DNA of 64,000 bases from Bradyrhizobium diazoefficiens (GTDB taxonomy: Bacteria; Pseudomonadota; Alphaproteobacteria; Rhizobiales; Xanthobacteraceae). The position numbers were made by a program, and so were the translations under genes. Location: the NCBI RefSeq assembly GCF_016616425.1, contig NZ_CP067101.1:62001-126000 (forward strand). The letters run 5' to 3'. Position 1 is the first letter of the stretch. Each line of letters starts with the position of its first letter. Below the pieces are notes generated by a model. That model did no database searches. It was not told the DNA's origin and saw only the letters and a program-made list of their open reading frames with translations. Positions 53,901-60,821 of this stretch are shown one piece after another.

Positions 53901-54322
53901 CCGAGCAGCAGCGTCTCGTCGCGGCCGCGGCGGTTGAGCAGCCGATCGGTGAAGACGTGGCCGCGTTCGAGATCGGATGCGATCTGGACCTCGTCGACGG
54001 CGAGGAAGGAGAGGTCGAGGTCGCGCGGCATCGCCTCGACGGTCGACACCCAATAGCGCGGACTTCTCGGCTTGATCTTCTCCTCGCCGGTGACCAGCGC
54101 GACCGCCTCGCTGCCGACCCTTGCTGCGATCTTGTTGTAGACCTCGCGCGCGAGCAGGCGCAGCGGCAGGCCGATCATGCCCGAGGGATGCGCGAGCATC
54201 CGCTCGATGGCGAGATGGGTCTTGCCGGTGTTGGTCGGCCCGAGCACCGCAGTGACGCCAGCGCCAGGCACTCGATCGGAAAGCGCGCGCTCGGAAGCGA
54301 AGGGGGAGGAAGAAAAGGCCAT
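50936..54322 (-). CDS. SUV3-like superfamily 2 helicase with long low-complexity tail
   Basis: A 1128-residue protein. Helicase motifs are Walker A GPTNTGKTH (28-36), DEVQ (110-113), SPRTRNAQVEMFQNGDVDYLVATDAVGMGLNL (motifs IV-V) and QIAGRAGRATR (273-283). The following 500 residues include SUV3-type C-terminal regions. The last 300 are Ala/Glu/Pro-rich, then His/Arg-rich, then Arg-Asp-Lys-Gly repeats, typical of RNA-binding tails. It heads the minus-strand run helicase, S4 protein, fdxA, carD. A role in RNA turnover or ribosome biogenesis is likely. Confidence 0.88.
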   Translation of the reverse strand: MAFSSSPFASERALSDRVPGAGVTAVLGPTNTGKTHLAIERMLAHPSGMIGLPLRLLAREVYNKIAARVGSEAVALVTGEEKIKPRSPRYWVSTVEAMPRDLDLSFLAVDEVQIASDLERGHVFTDRLLNRRGRDETLLLGAATMRPIIERLLPGVSMITRPRLSQLEFAGDRKITRQPRRTAIVAFSADEVYAIAELIRRQHGGAAVVLGSLSPRTRNAQVEMFQNGDVDYLVATDAVGMGLNLDVDHVAFASDRKFDGYQFRRLTPSEFAQIAGRAGRATRNGTFGTTGRCVPFEPELVNALQNHTFDPVKMLQWRNSKLDFASLGALQVSLNLAPGHEALTRAPIAEDMRVLDHAARDVEVRDIAHGKAAVERLWDACQVPDYRKLSPAAHAELVTTLYGFLMQKGCIPDSWFEAQITQADRIDGDIDTLSARIAQIRTWTFVANRPDWLKDPERWQGIAREVENKLSDALHERLTERFVDRRTSVLMRRLRENTSLNTEIGKTGEVIVEGHVIGRLDGFTFAPDAAEAGSDAKALQAAAQAVLAGEINMRAERLGNAPDDQFVLTSEGIIRWTGDAVARLSAAEDALHPRIRIISDERLTGGPREKVQARLELWLKTHIEKLLGPMFELSRAEDVTGIARGIAYQLVEALGVLERPKIASELKDLDQPSRATLRKYGVRFGAYHLYFPGLLKPAARALAALLWALKQDNVDLSSLSGAQHLASSGRTSFPVDKALPRDAYRVLGYKQAGERAVRVDILERLADLIRPALAWRENSSGEKPAGAFDGRSFVVTQAMTSLTGSAGEDFASVLRALGYRMEKRPPLPQKPVVAETVAAETPPTEGSAEASTETAAEAVAGLPAEATASTEAVAEPVTVEDAPGMELQDEQPHEAEPALETSPEAPVTPEDAPGIAPPAEEPAASPEAAGLEAAAAETVATEAAASPAAAAPEAAAAPAEPELVEVWRPGGRHEDRKPRHERHRHQRQHHQPRPQAAAEAGSAAAPGEAAEGAKPGERHRHGGGHRRDGGRDFRKPREGGDDKSRRFEGKDRDNKGRDRDKGKFGGDRDKGRDNRGRDRDKGRDRQGGPSLRPYASSANPRERDRPVDPNSPFAKLAALKEQLSGRKE
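51060..51190. repeat. Degenerate tandem repeat coding RDRDKG-type units
   Basis: On the plus strand CCCTTGTCGCGATC-like units recur about every 25-30 bases. They encode (minus strand) repeats such as RDRDKG, GDRDKGRD and RDRDKGRD at the helicase C-terminus. Such tracts often vary in copy number between strains. Confidence 0.6.
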
Positions 54323-54404
54323 GTCCAGGGATTAGGTAGTGGCGATTGGGGCGAATGTCAGTGCTGCTTTGGGGCGATGAGGTGCATGGCGCCAGACATC
54401 CGCA

Positions 54405-54520
54405 CCGCTGTCATCGCCGGGCTCAATGATCGGGCGATCCAGTATTCCAGAGACAGCAGTGATTAAATCGAGGGGCCGCGGCGTACTGGATGCCCCGGCC
54501 AAGCCGGGGCATGACAGCGG
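54405..54520. repeat. Palindromic intergenic repeat, family G
   Basis: The outer arms CCGCTGTCAT and ATGACAGCGG pair perfectly. Inside, GATCCAGTA and TACTGGATGC form a second pair, and GCCCCGGCC/AAGCCGGGGC a third local hairpin on the right. Confidence 0.7.
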
Positions 54521-54747
54521 AAAGTGTGGCAGCACTCGCCAAATCTCGCGCAACTGTCTCACTTTGCGACGCTTTTCCTGTCCGCCTTAAGCTTCGGAAC
54601 GACTCTAGAACGAATCGCGGCCGAATCGCTGACTCCCGATTGAGTCCCGTTCCGTTCACGCAACATGTCGCGGGAGTCTTGTTGGCCACGACTAGATGGA
54701 GTTTTGGGCTGCCGCACAAGCGGCGTTGCGCGGGCGGAATTCCTTAA

Positions 54748-54821
54748 GTTGGGGACGACGCGGAGTCGAATCAGAATCGGGGAGGAGTCAAATGGATTCC
54801 CGACACCAGCCTCCCCCAACT
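54748..54821. other. Possible structured intergenic element
   Basis: GTTGGGG (54748-54754) can pair with CCCCAAC (54814-54820), and inside it TCGGG (54777-54781) with CCCGA (54799-54803). It could be a small RNA, a relic or chance. It lacks tRNA T-arm sequence and no promoter is evident. Confidence 0.2.
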
Positions 54822-54901
54822 CATTTTCGCGAAAACAACCCATGCACAGTAGGTAAGTGATTGAATGAACTAAACTTATCTTCCGCCAAATCGTCCCCCC
54901 C

Positions 54902-55010
54902 GGTCATTCCGGGGCGCGCCCCTTGGCGCGAGCCCGGAATCCATCAGGCCGCAGAGACTGTCTCACGATGGATTCCGGGCCCGCGCCTACCGCGCGTCCC
55001 GGAATGACGG
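54902..55010. repeat. Palindromic intergenic repeat, family A
   Basis: GGTCATTCCGGGGCGCGCC...GAGCCCGGAATCCAT faces ATGGATTCCGGGCCCGCGCC...CGTCCCGGAATGACGG, longer and more symmetric than the copy at 3604-3703. Confidence 0.8.
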
Positions 55011-55050
55011 CGGAGAGAGCGGAGAGAAAAGAGACATGGCCTGCGCAAGC

Positions 55051-55926
55051 CTACTGCGTCTTCGCCACCCTTGGCGGCTGGGCTGTGGTGATGAAGCTGG
55101 TGGCTTCCAGCATGGCCGGCCCGAGCGGCGTCGGCACTTTCAGCCAGAACGGGACCAGGATGCGCGTGCCGGCGATGGGGGCGAGGGCGATCTCGATGTT
55201 ACGCTGGGCGGCGAGATATTTGATCACGGGGCGGTCGGGGATGTAGCCGGACACCGGCACGAAATAGAGCGCGCAGACCACGACCGGACCACGATAGCCC
55301 TTCTCCGCCTTCACGGTCTCCATGCGCTTGAAATCGAGCTTGAGGTCGTAGCGCATGCGGCCGTCGAACACCGGGGCCGAGCTGTGGCAGGCCTCCGGCG
55401 AGACGGGATCGCCAGTGCCGGGCACGCGCAGCAGCGAGGCCGTCATCGGATCCCAGACGCCGCGGCGATGCGCGTCGGTGACGACGATGCGGTCCGGATC
55501 GACCGGCGGCTCCGGCGCGATGCTGAATTCCTTCACATTACCCTTGTCGAGGATGATGTGGATCTGCTCGGTCTTCTTCGAGGTGGTGGTGGACGCCTGG
55601 TAGGCGGTCGCAACCAGCGCGCCGTTGACGACGCGGCCTTGCGAGGCGCCGGTGCCCGACCCGCCCGCGAACGTCTTCAGAAGGCCCGTGGTGCCGCCGG
55701 AGGCCGCCGCCGCGAACACGTCCTCACCGATCTCGATGTTCCAGGCACCCTTGCCGACGGGAATGCCGGCCAGCGAAGCCTCGTACTGCGCCTCGAGCTT
55801 GCCCTGCGCCGCGACAGGCTCGGCGCCCCACGCCATGACAAGCCCGCAAAGGGGTGCGAAGGCCAGTCGGCCGGCGGACCGCAACCGGGGCGTCAAGCGG
55901 AGCGATGGGAGCACGAAACAATCCAA
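55051..55926 (-). CDS. DUF3108 domain-containing exported protein
   Basis: About 291 residues with a signal-like N-terminus (LAFAPLCGLVMAWGAEPVAAQ) and a beta-rich DUF3108 domain. YEASLAGIPVGKGAWNIEI near residue 50 and DPMTASLLRVPG in the middle are the recognisable parts. No ATG precedes the signal; TTG at 55926 or GTG at 55914 are the candidate starts. Function unknown; outer-membrane or periplasmic roles are usual guesses. It is divergent from rpmB. Confidence 0.78.
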   Translation of the reverse strand: MDCFVLPSLRLTPRLRSAGRLAFAPLCGLVMAWGAEPVAAQGKLEAQYEASLAGIPVGKGAWNIEIGEDVFAAAASGGTTGLLKTFAGGSGTGASQGRVVNGALVATAYQASTTTSKKTEQIHIILDKGNVKEFSIAPEPPVDPDRIVVTDAHRRGVWDPMTASLLRVPGTGDPVSPEACHSSAPVFDGRMRYDLKLDFKRMETVKAEKGYRGPVVVCALYFVPVSGYIPDRPVIKYLAAQRNIEIALAPIAGTRILVPFWLKVPTPLGPAMLEATSFITTAQPPRVAKTQ

Positions 55927-56101
55927 TCAGGGCGCGATGCGCCGTTACTTAAGTCAAAAACCGCGGCAAACAATGCGTCCGGGCGTATCGAACGGCGGAA
56001 CTCCACTGCACTCTTCGGCGGCGAATACGCCCTTTATGTGATGGTAAGGCGCGACAAACATTGCCGTTTTGGTGATGGGGAGGTGTGGCCGCGGGCTCCG
56101 A

Positions 56102-56256
56102 ACCTCTCCCGCTTGCGGGAGAGGTCGCGCAAAGCGCGGGAGAGGGCTTTCTCCTCTGGAGGACACCATCCGATCTGGAGGACACCATCCGAGACAACGT
56201 CTGTCCCCCAGAAGAAAGAGCCCTCTCCCCAACCCTCCCCCGCGCGCGGGGGAGGG
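56102..56256. repeat. Palindromic intergenic repeat, family E, with internal tandem duplication
   Basis: CCTCTCCCGCTTGCGGGAGAGG and GCGCGGGAGAGGGCTTTCTC on the left face GAAAGAGCCCTCTCCC and CCCCCGCGCGCGGGGGAGGG on the right. In the centre the 19 bases TCTGGAGGACACCATCCGA occur twice in tandem without change (56155-56173 and 56174-56192). Confidence 0.8.
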
Positions 56257-56299
56257 AGCGCACCACCCGGGCGGCGGCCCTAAAAGACCGCCCAAAACC

Positions 56300-56328
56300 T
56301 TGACGCGGGGCCCCTTCCCCCCTATACG
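56300..56328 (+). promoter_or_regulatory. Sigma70-type promoter of rpmB
   Basis: TTGACG (56300-56305) and TATACG (56323-56328) are 17 bases apart, leaving a 5' leader of about 85 bases before the ATG at 56422. Confidence 0.65.
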
Positions 56329-56421
56329 TCCGCCCGCTCCCTGCAAGGACGAAAGAATTTGCCCCCGTGGCGCCCCGAATGGCGGCCGCAAATCGTTGGG
56401 GGATAGAAGAGGATTTCTACC

Positions 56422-56730
56422 ATGTCTCGCCGCTGCGAACTGACGGCCAAGGGCCCCCTCGTCGGCCACAAGGTCAGCCACTCCAACATCAAGACCAAGC
56501 GCCGCTTCCTGCCGAACCTCGTCAACGTGACGTTCATCAGCGAAGCCCTCGAGCGCAACGTGCGCCTGCGCGTCTCGACCAATGCGGTCAAGAGCGTCGA
56601 CCACAATGGCGGCCTCGATGCCTTCCTGCTCAAGGCCAGCGCCGACGTCCTCTCCCCGCGCGCCCTCGAGCTGAAGCGCGCCATCCAGAAGAAGGTCGGC
56701 GACACCCAGCCGGCGAAGAAGGCGAGCTGA
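56422..56730 (+). CDS. rpmB: 50S ribosomal protein L28
   Basis: A 102-residue ribosomal protein of the alphaproteobacterial long form. [38 protein letters not shown] covers the conserved N-terminal half, with the typical [11 protein letters not shown]. It is preceded by a strong promoter and followed by an intrinsic terminator, so it is a single-gene transcript. Confidence 0.97.
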   Translation: MSRRCELTAKGPLVGHKVSHSNIKTKRRFLPNLVNVTFISEALERNVRLRVSTNAVKSVDHNGGLDAFLLKASADVLSPRALELKRAIQKKVGDTQPAKKAS

Positions 56731-56804
56731 GAGATTTACCGTTAGGGCGGGGGCTAAGTTGCGTCGCGTGGCGTAGGCTTAGCCAGTAGCGTTCTGCGTT
56801 TGCG

Positions 56805-56837
56805 GCCGGATCGGAAGATCCGGCTGTTTTTGTTTTG
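56805..56837 (+). terminator. Intrinsic terminator of rpmB
   Basis: An 8-bp stem GCCGGATC/GATCCGGC with a GGAA loop is followed by TGTTTTTGTTTTG. It ends 18 bases before the 3' end of the converging SIR2 gene. Confidence 0.85.
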
Positions 56838-56855
56838 TGAGTGGCCGATTCTTAT

Positions 56856-59800
56856 TCACCGGGAGTCCCAGATGCGCTTGAGCTCGATCCACTTGCTATT
56901 CGCCTTAAGCGCTGGATCCGCTTTCTCAATTCGCGATAGTGCGTCTCCCATACCATAGGGCCACTTGCGCGCATCGTCCGGCAAAGCCGCACTTAGCAAT
57001 CTTAACACCTCGCCTGGATAACGATCGAAAAGACCCACCTCTGATGAATTCAGAATGGGCAGATGCATGTGGTTCTCTTCAACAGCGGTGATGAGCGGAA
57101 CGATTCTGTCGACGAATTGAGGAAATTTCTCATTCTGAGCGAATGCCAAGTTACAAAGGCGAGATGATACACGAGCCGTTCTCGCTGCAAGTTGCCTCGG
57201 CCACACAGTATCTAACAAGACGAGGGCGTCGTCAGCCCAGGTGCCGTCCTCGGTCGACCATCTCTCCAAGCACCAAATTATCTGTGATCTCAAATCATCG
57301 TCGGTTGCAAGAAGAACCGAGCGTAGCTCGCTATCCGTAACGCGCCTTTCGCCGTTATCGAGCTTGCTCTTCCATCCGGCCAACAACATTGCCGCCAGTT
57401 GCTCCGCATGTTCTCGACGATCAGTCGAACCTTTTTTAGCGAGACTAAGTAGCGCCGGCTTAAGAGCCAAATAGAGGTTCTGCTGGGGCATCTTGCCACC
57501 CCAAAAGAATCCTGCCCAGAACGCGCTCGCCTCATCACCGCCGGCCCGGAGAGCATTCAACAAGTTAGATTCCGTCCATGAGGGATCGGCATGAAAAAAC
57601 CAGATTAGATGATGACTCAAGAGGGTTATCGAGTGGAGATACGGATCACCCTTCAATTTCAGTAGCTCACTCGCACGATCGACCCACCACGCTGGCAATT
57701 TTCCGGACAGTTTCTTCGCATCAAGTTCGGGGTCATTCAAAATTGCCTGGCTGAGACTTCCGGCAGGGGAATTGAGAGCTTCAGTCGCCCAATCTCTCGC
57801 TCGATCACTCGATCGAACCAATCCAGACCGCCCTGCTTCCTCGCTCGTTCTCAATGCATCCAACACTCTGTACCACAACGTCTCAAATACTGATTTATTG
57901 TTCATGAGCAAACCTTTGCTCACGGTTTGCATCCAGCTACTAACTGGACGGACAATCTTCACTAACTCTATTTGAGGGAGCTTTGATAAACGCCTTGCAA
58001 TCAATGTGATCAGCCTAAGCCCGTCTTGAGAACGCCGCTCAGCACTCAGAAATGATCGCCACGCCCAAGGATAATATCGCGCTTGTCTTTCGGCGATGGT
58101 TATTGCGCTAAGAGCACGAACGGGCTTTGCCGCAACCAATCCAGCGAATGGATCTCTTTGAACGAAGAACTCCGCCCGACGTCCAGCCAATTCCGCAGCT
58201 TTCTCCAATACCATCGCAAGGGGAACACCCTCCTGCAACTCATTGCTGCTAATATCAGTGCGAACCCAGCCAGTCTGGATACCCGCAGGTCGAATTCCAG
58301 TTCTGACATATTCGTCAGTCCATTGCGGGGCGAGGGATCTCAGCTTTATCAGCTCAGCATCCAAATCGGCGTCAAACTTACATCCGTTTGCTTGCAACCA
58401 AGATATACGCGTGAGGATAAGTGAGGATCGATTCTCAATAAATTCATTCTTGCTCTCGTCCTTCCAACGCGGCCTTCCTTTGAGCAATCGGCGCACGAGT
58501 GTTCGTCGGCGCAATGGAGCTAAACCGTCCCATCGACGCGAGAGGCTTAGCATTAAGTCCGCTTGATGACCGCTGTCCCAGAAGTCCGTGCTGCTCAGGC
58601 GAACAAAGAAACTAGCGGCTTCAGCTGAAGAGAAAATCCGATTATCTCCGTGTGCCCATATCAAAAGCCTAACAAATATCGGACCGTCAGATCTCCAACT
58701 CCCTGCTTCAAGACGGGCTGCCTTAGCGTCACTTTTCGCAAGGCGACAGAAGAGGCTCGTTACCAGATGGACCAGTGCTGAAATACCTTGCCGCGAGGGA
58801 ATCTCTCCGTCTCTAGGAACTCCGATCGAGTCGAAGTTATAGAGACCATACCCTCCTATCTCCTCTTCAAGAGCTGCACCGAGCTCAAGCTTCTTACATA
58901 AGCCTCTCAATACATGTCGAACTTTGTCGTCCGGAATAATGACTGGCTCGGTGCTATGAGGATATTCAACATCCAGGTGAATAAGCTCATCGATAGTGAC
59001 CTCATCGGAATCATTTGGGGGACGCGGGCTACCGGAAAATGCTTGGCTTACGCTGATGTAAGGAGTGTGGAGATCAACAAACCGCCTGGTTATGCTTTCT
59101 GTCCAACCCTCTCGCTTCGCGGTGCCTAGCAACGAAAACCACTCTTGATAGAAATCACTTCCGAGATTCTGCCAAAATTCGAAAAGGTAGCGCCAAGCTG
59201 AGCTGACAGTATGCTGCCTCTCATCAAAAGACTGAGTATGCCTGATTTGCTGCTGCAACGAAGGATGAATGCCTGCTTGCTTTGCGGCCCACCACACCGA
59301 CACGGGCTGGTCGGAAACCCGGGCAACCCAATTGCCCAGCCAAGAAAGGCGCGCTGTTAACTGGGGAGAATTGACGGCGTAATATCCCCTAAACCCAGCA
59401 AAGACATCTTCGCGCGCGTCCTCCTGATCTCTTCGTGTAAGAGCGAAACAACTCCAAGCATCCTGGGGTATATCTCTCTTGGCGAAAGTTTCCTCTGGAC
59501 TGATCCTCGCTGGAACTGCATCGGCATCGAGCCCGTAGGCGTCGAAAGGATCGAAATAATCCCCTCGCTCTAAGATGTTACCTGTACGCCCTGGGCTCGC
59601 GTATCTGATTAGAGGGTCGAAGCAACAAAGCCACGTCGCCGACGGTGGAGGATCTGCAGTCCCGAAGCGCTTTGCGCCTTCGAGAGTAGAAACGATGTGC
59701 GCGATTTGCCCTCTCTCATGAGGCAGAAGTTTCTCTGGTCCTCCACGAGCCTGAGCAATCGTCTGCTTGTACCATCCGTCTGGATCTCTTGCTCTCCCAG

Positions 59801-60665
59801 CCCATGCCGCGAGCGTGCTCCACAATGCTGCGTGATCACTCGACTCGGGATAGGATACAACTCGAACCCCTTTCTGCGTCCAGCGCGCTTGCCCTTCTTC
59901 CAATGAGCCTGCATGAAACGCGTAAGCTTCTGTTGAGTTTCCCGTTCTCCGACTTAGCCCTTCTAGCAAGTATTGCATGGGCGGATCGTCGGCCGCGTAT
60001 CCAATGAAGACAACGACGTATTTATCCAGAACGGCTCTGATAAAATCAGTTGCCCAACGCTCCGACAAGTATGCGCGTCCAAATTCGGCGCTTGAGATTA
60101 TCAGCCCATCGCCAGCAGCGTCGACGTAATCATCTGTTACGTAGCCATGAAGATGGACTATTCCTTCGAACTCATCACTGCGCAGTGGATCAGGGAGTCG
60201 CGGAGGCTTCCATCTGGGCAAGAGGGGATCACAAGCTTCGAACAAAAGGTCAAAGTTCGTTGTTACGAGGCGAATTTGACCACTTGGCCCCCGCGCTAGG
60301 TCAAGCAGGCAGCGGTGCGCAGAGAGGTCAACGTCCGCGGCTGGTCGAAGAGAGGCTGCGATGGCGTTATAGATGTCGTTGGTTGAGAACTCGCGTTCCA
60401 TCAAACTGAAGACTCGGTCTGCCGAAACCAGACTACCGAGCCCCTTAATGACAGGCAGGGTTGGAAAGGCAGCTATTAATTCCCGTATCGTGCTATCGGG
60501 AGAAATCGCTAACTTGTCTGCCACAGCATGTGTCAGGCCAAGAAAGTCGGCTAGATTTGCTCGAGCCCTTGAAACGCCAGCCCCGCAAAAGAAGACAACT
60601 CGACCTTGATCGCGTGCAGTGAGCAAGTCATCAGGAATTGAAGGACCGTCGGGCAGAAAGCGCAA
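56856..60665 (-). CDS. Large SIR2-domain protein, candidate antiphage NADase (DSR-like)
   Basis: A 1269-residue protein. Residues 20-300 form a SIR2 domain: VVFFCGAGVSRAR (NAD-binding GAGxS, 28-32), TTNFDLL (Asn137), HLHGYV (catalytic-type His173) and VVFIGYAADDPPMQYLL (222-234). The zinc-binding cysteines of deacetylases are absent, as in NAD-hydrolysing defence sirtuins. The remaining 950 residues are mostly helical with no recognised domain. The layout matches DSR1/DSR2, where SIR2 plus a long C-terminal sensor drains NAD+ on infection. The start is a TTG at 60665; no ATG is available. G+C is clearly below that of the flanks (27/60 in 60001-60060 against 40/60 in 61381-61440), suggesting transfer. 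Confidence 0.82.
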   Translation of the reverse strand: MRFLPDGPSIPDDLLTARDQGRVVFFCGAGVSRARANLADFLGLTHAVADKLAISPDSTIRELIAAFPTLPVIKGLGSLVSADRVFSLMEREFSTNDIYNAIAASLRPAADVDLSAHRCLLDLARGPSGQIRLVTTNFDLLFEACDPLLPRWKPPRLPDPLRSDEFEGIVHLHGYVTDDYVDAAGDGLIISSAEFGRAYLSERWATDFIRAVLDKYVVVFIGYAADDPPMQYLLEGLSRRTGNSTEAYAFHAGSLEEGQARWTQKGVRVVSYPESSDHAALWSTLAAWAGRARDPDGWYKQTIAQARGGPEKLLPHERGQIAHIVSTLEGAKRFGTADPPPSATWLCCFDPLIRYASPGRTGNILERGDYFDPFDAYGLDADAVPARISPEETFAKRDIPQDAWSCFALTRRDQEDAREDVFAGFRGYYAVNSPQLTARLSWLGNWVARVSDQPVSVWWAAKQAGIHPSLQQQIRHTQSFDERQHTVSSAWRYLFEFWQNLGSDFYQEWFSLLGTAKREGWTESITRRFVDLHTPYISVSQAFSGSPRPPNDSDEVTIDELIHLDVEYPHSTEPVIIPDDKVRHVLRGLCKKLELGAALEEEIGGYGLYNFDSIGVPRDGEIPSRQGISALVHLVTSLFCRLAKSDAKAARLEAGSWRSDGPIFVRLLIWAHGDNRIFSSAEAASFFVRLSSTDFWDSGHQADLMLSLSRRWDGLAPLRRRTLVRRLLKGRPRWKDESKNEFIENRSSLILTRISWLQANGCKFDADLDAELIKLRSLAPQWTDEYVRTGIRPAGIQTGWVRTDISSNELQEGVPLAMVLEKAAELAGRRAEFFVQRDPFAGLVAAKPVRALSAITIAERQARYYPWAWRSFLSAERRSQDGLRLITLIARRLSKLPQIELVKIVRPVSSWMQTVSKGLLMNNKSVFETLWYRVLDALRTSEEAGRSGLVRSSDRARDWATEALNSPAGSLSQAILNDPELDAKKLSGKLPAWWVDRASELLKLKGDPYLHSITLLSHHLIWFFHADPSWTESNLLNALRAGGDEASAFWAGFFWGGKMPQQNLYLALKPALLSLAKKGSTDRREHAEQLAAMLLAGWKSKLDNGERRVTDSELRSVLLATDDDLRSQIIWCLERWSTEDGTWADDALVLLDTVWPRQLAARTARVSSRLCNLAFAQNEKFPQFVDRIVPLITAVEENHMHLPILNSSEVGLFDRYPGEVLRLLSAALPDDARKWPYGMGDALSRIEKADPALKANSKWIELKRIWDSR

Positions 60666-60784
60666 ATCTTTGCTCGCATTGGTTGAATCTGGTCAAAATA
60701 AGCGATTCGCTTGGCACGTCTATTCTCCATCAGTCGGAGCATGCGATTTTCCTGAGATGCAGCTCACCTGTCCCCAAATTCCGA

Positions 60785-60790
60785 TATACT
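60785..60790 (+). promoter_or_regulatory. Possible -10 element of the DUF2235 gene
   Basis: TATACT lies 32 bases before the ATG at 60822. No good -35 hexamer is seen at the proper distance, so this is tentative. Confidence 0.3.
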
Positions 60791-60821
60791 CGCCCCGGTA
60801 GCATCCCCGAGGCGCATCCCC

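Larger units (their letters stand above)
54323..55050. other. 728-base intergenic region without a supported gene
   Basis: It holds a family G palindrome (54405-54520), a stretch of 380 bases with two diverged direct repeats and a possible stem (54521-54900), and a family A palindrome (54902-55010). Short frames here lack ribosome sites and recognisable domains. Confidence 0.6.
55927..56421. other. 495-base gap upstream of rpmB
   Basis: It contains the family E repeat at 56102-56256 with an internal 19-base tandem duplication, and the rpmB promoter at 56300-56328. No coding sequence is supported. Confidence 0.6.

Noticed and set aside
54824-54835. Palindrome TTTTCGCGAAAA
   Set aside because: A self-complementary 12-mer with no neighbouring gene start to regulate; too little to call a site.
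54559-54843. 94-residue minus-strand frame in the 728-base gap
   Set aside because: No ribosome site and no recognised domain. It contains the weak repeat VVPNLRNS/VVPKLKAD, which is explained by the DNA repeat.
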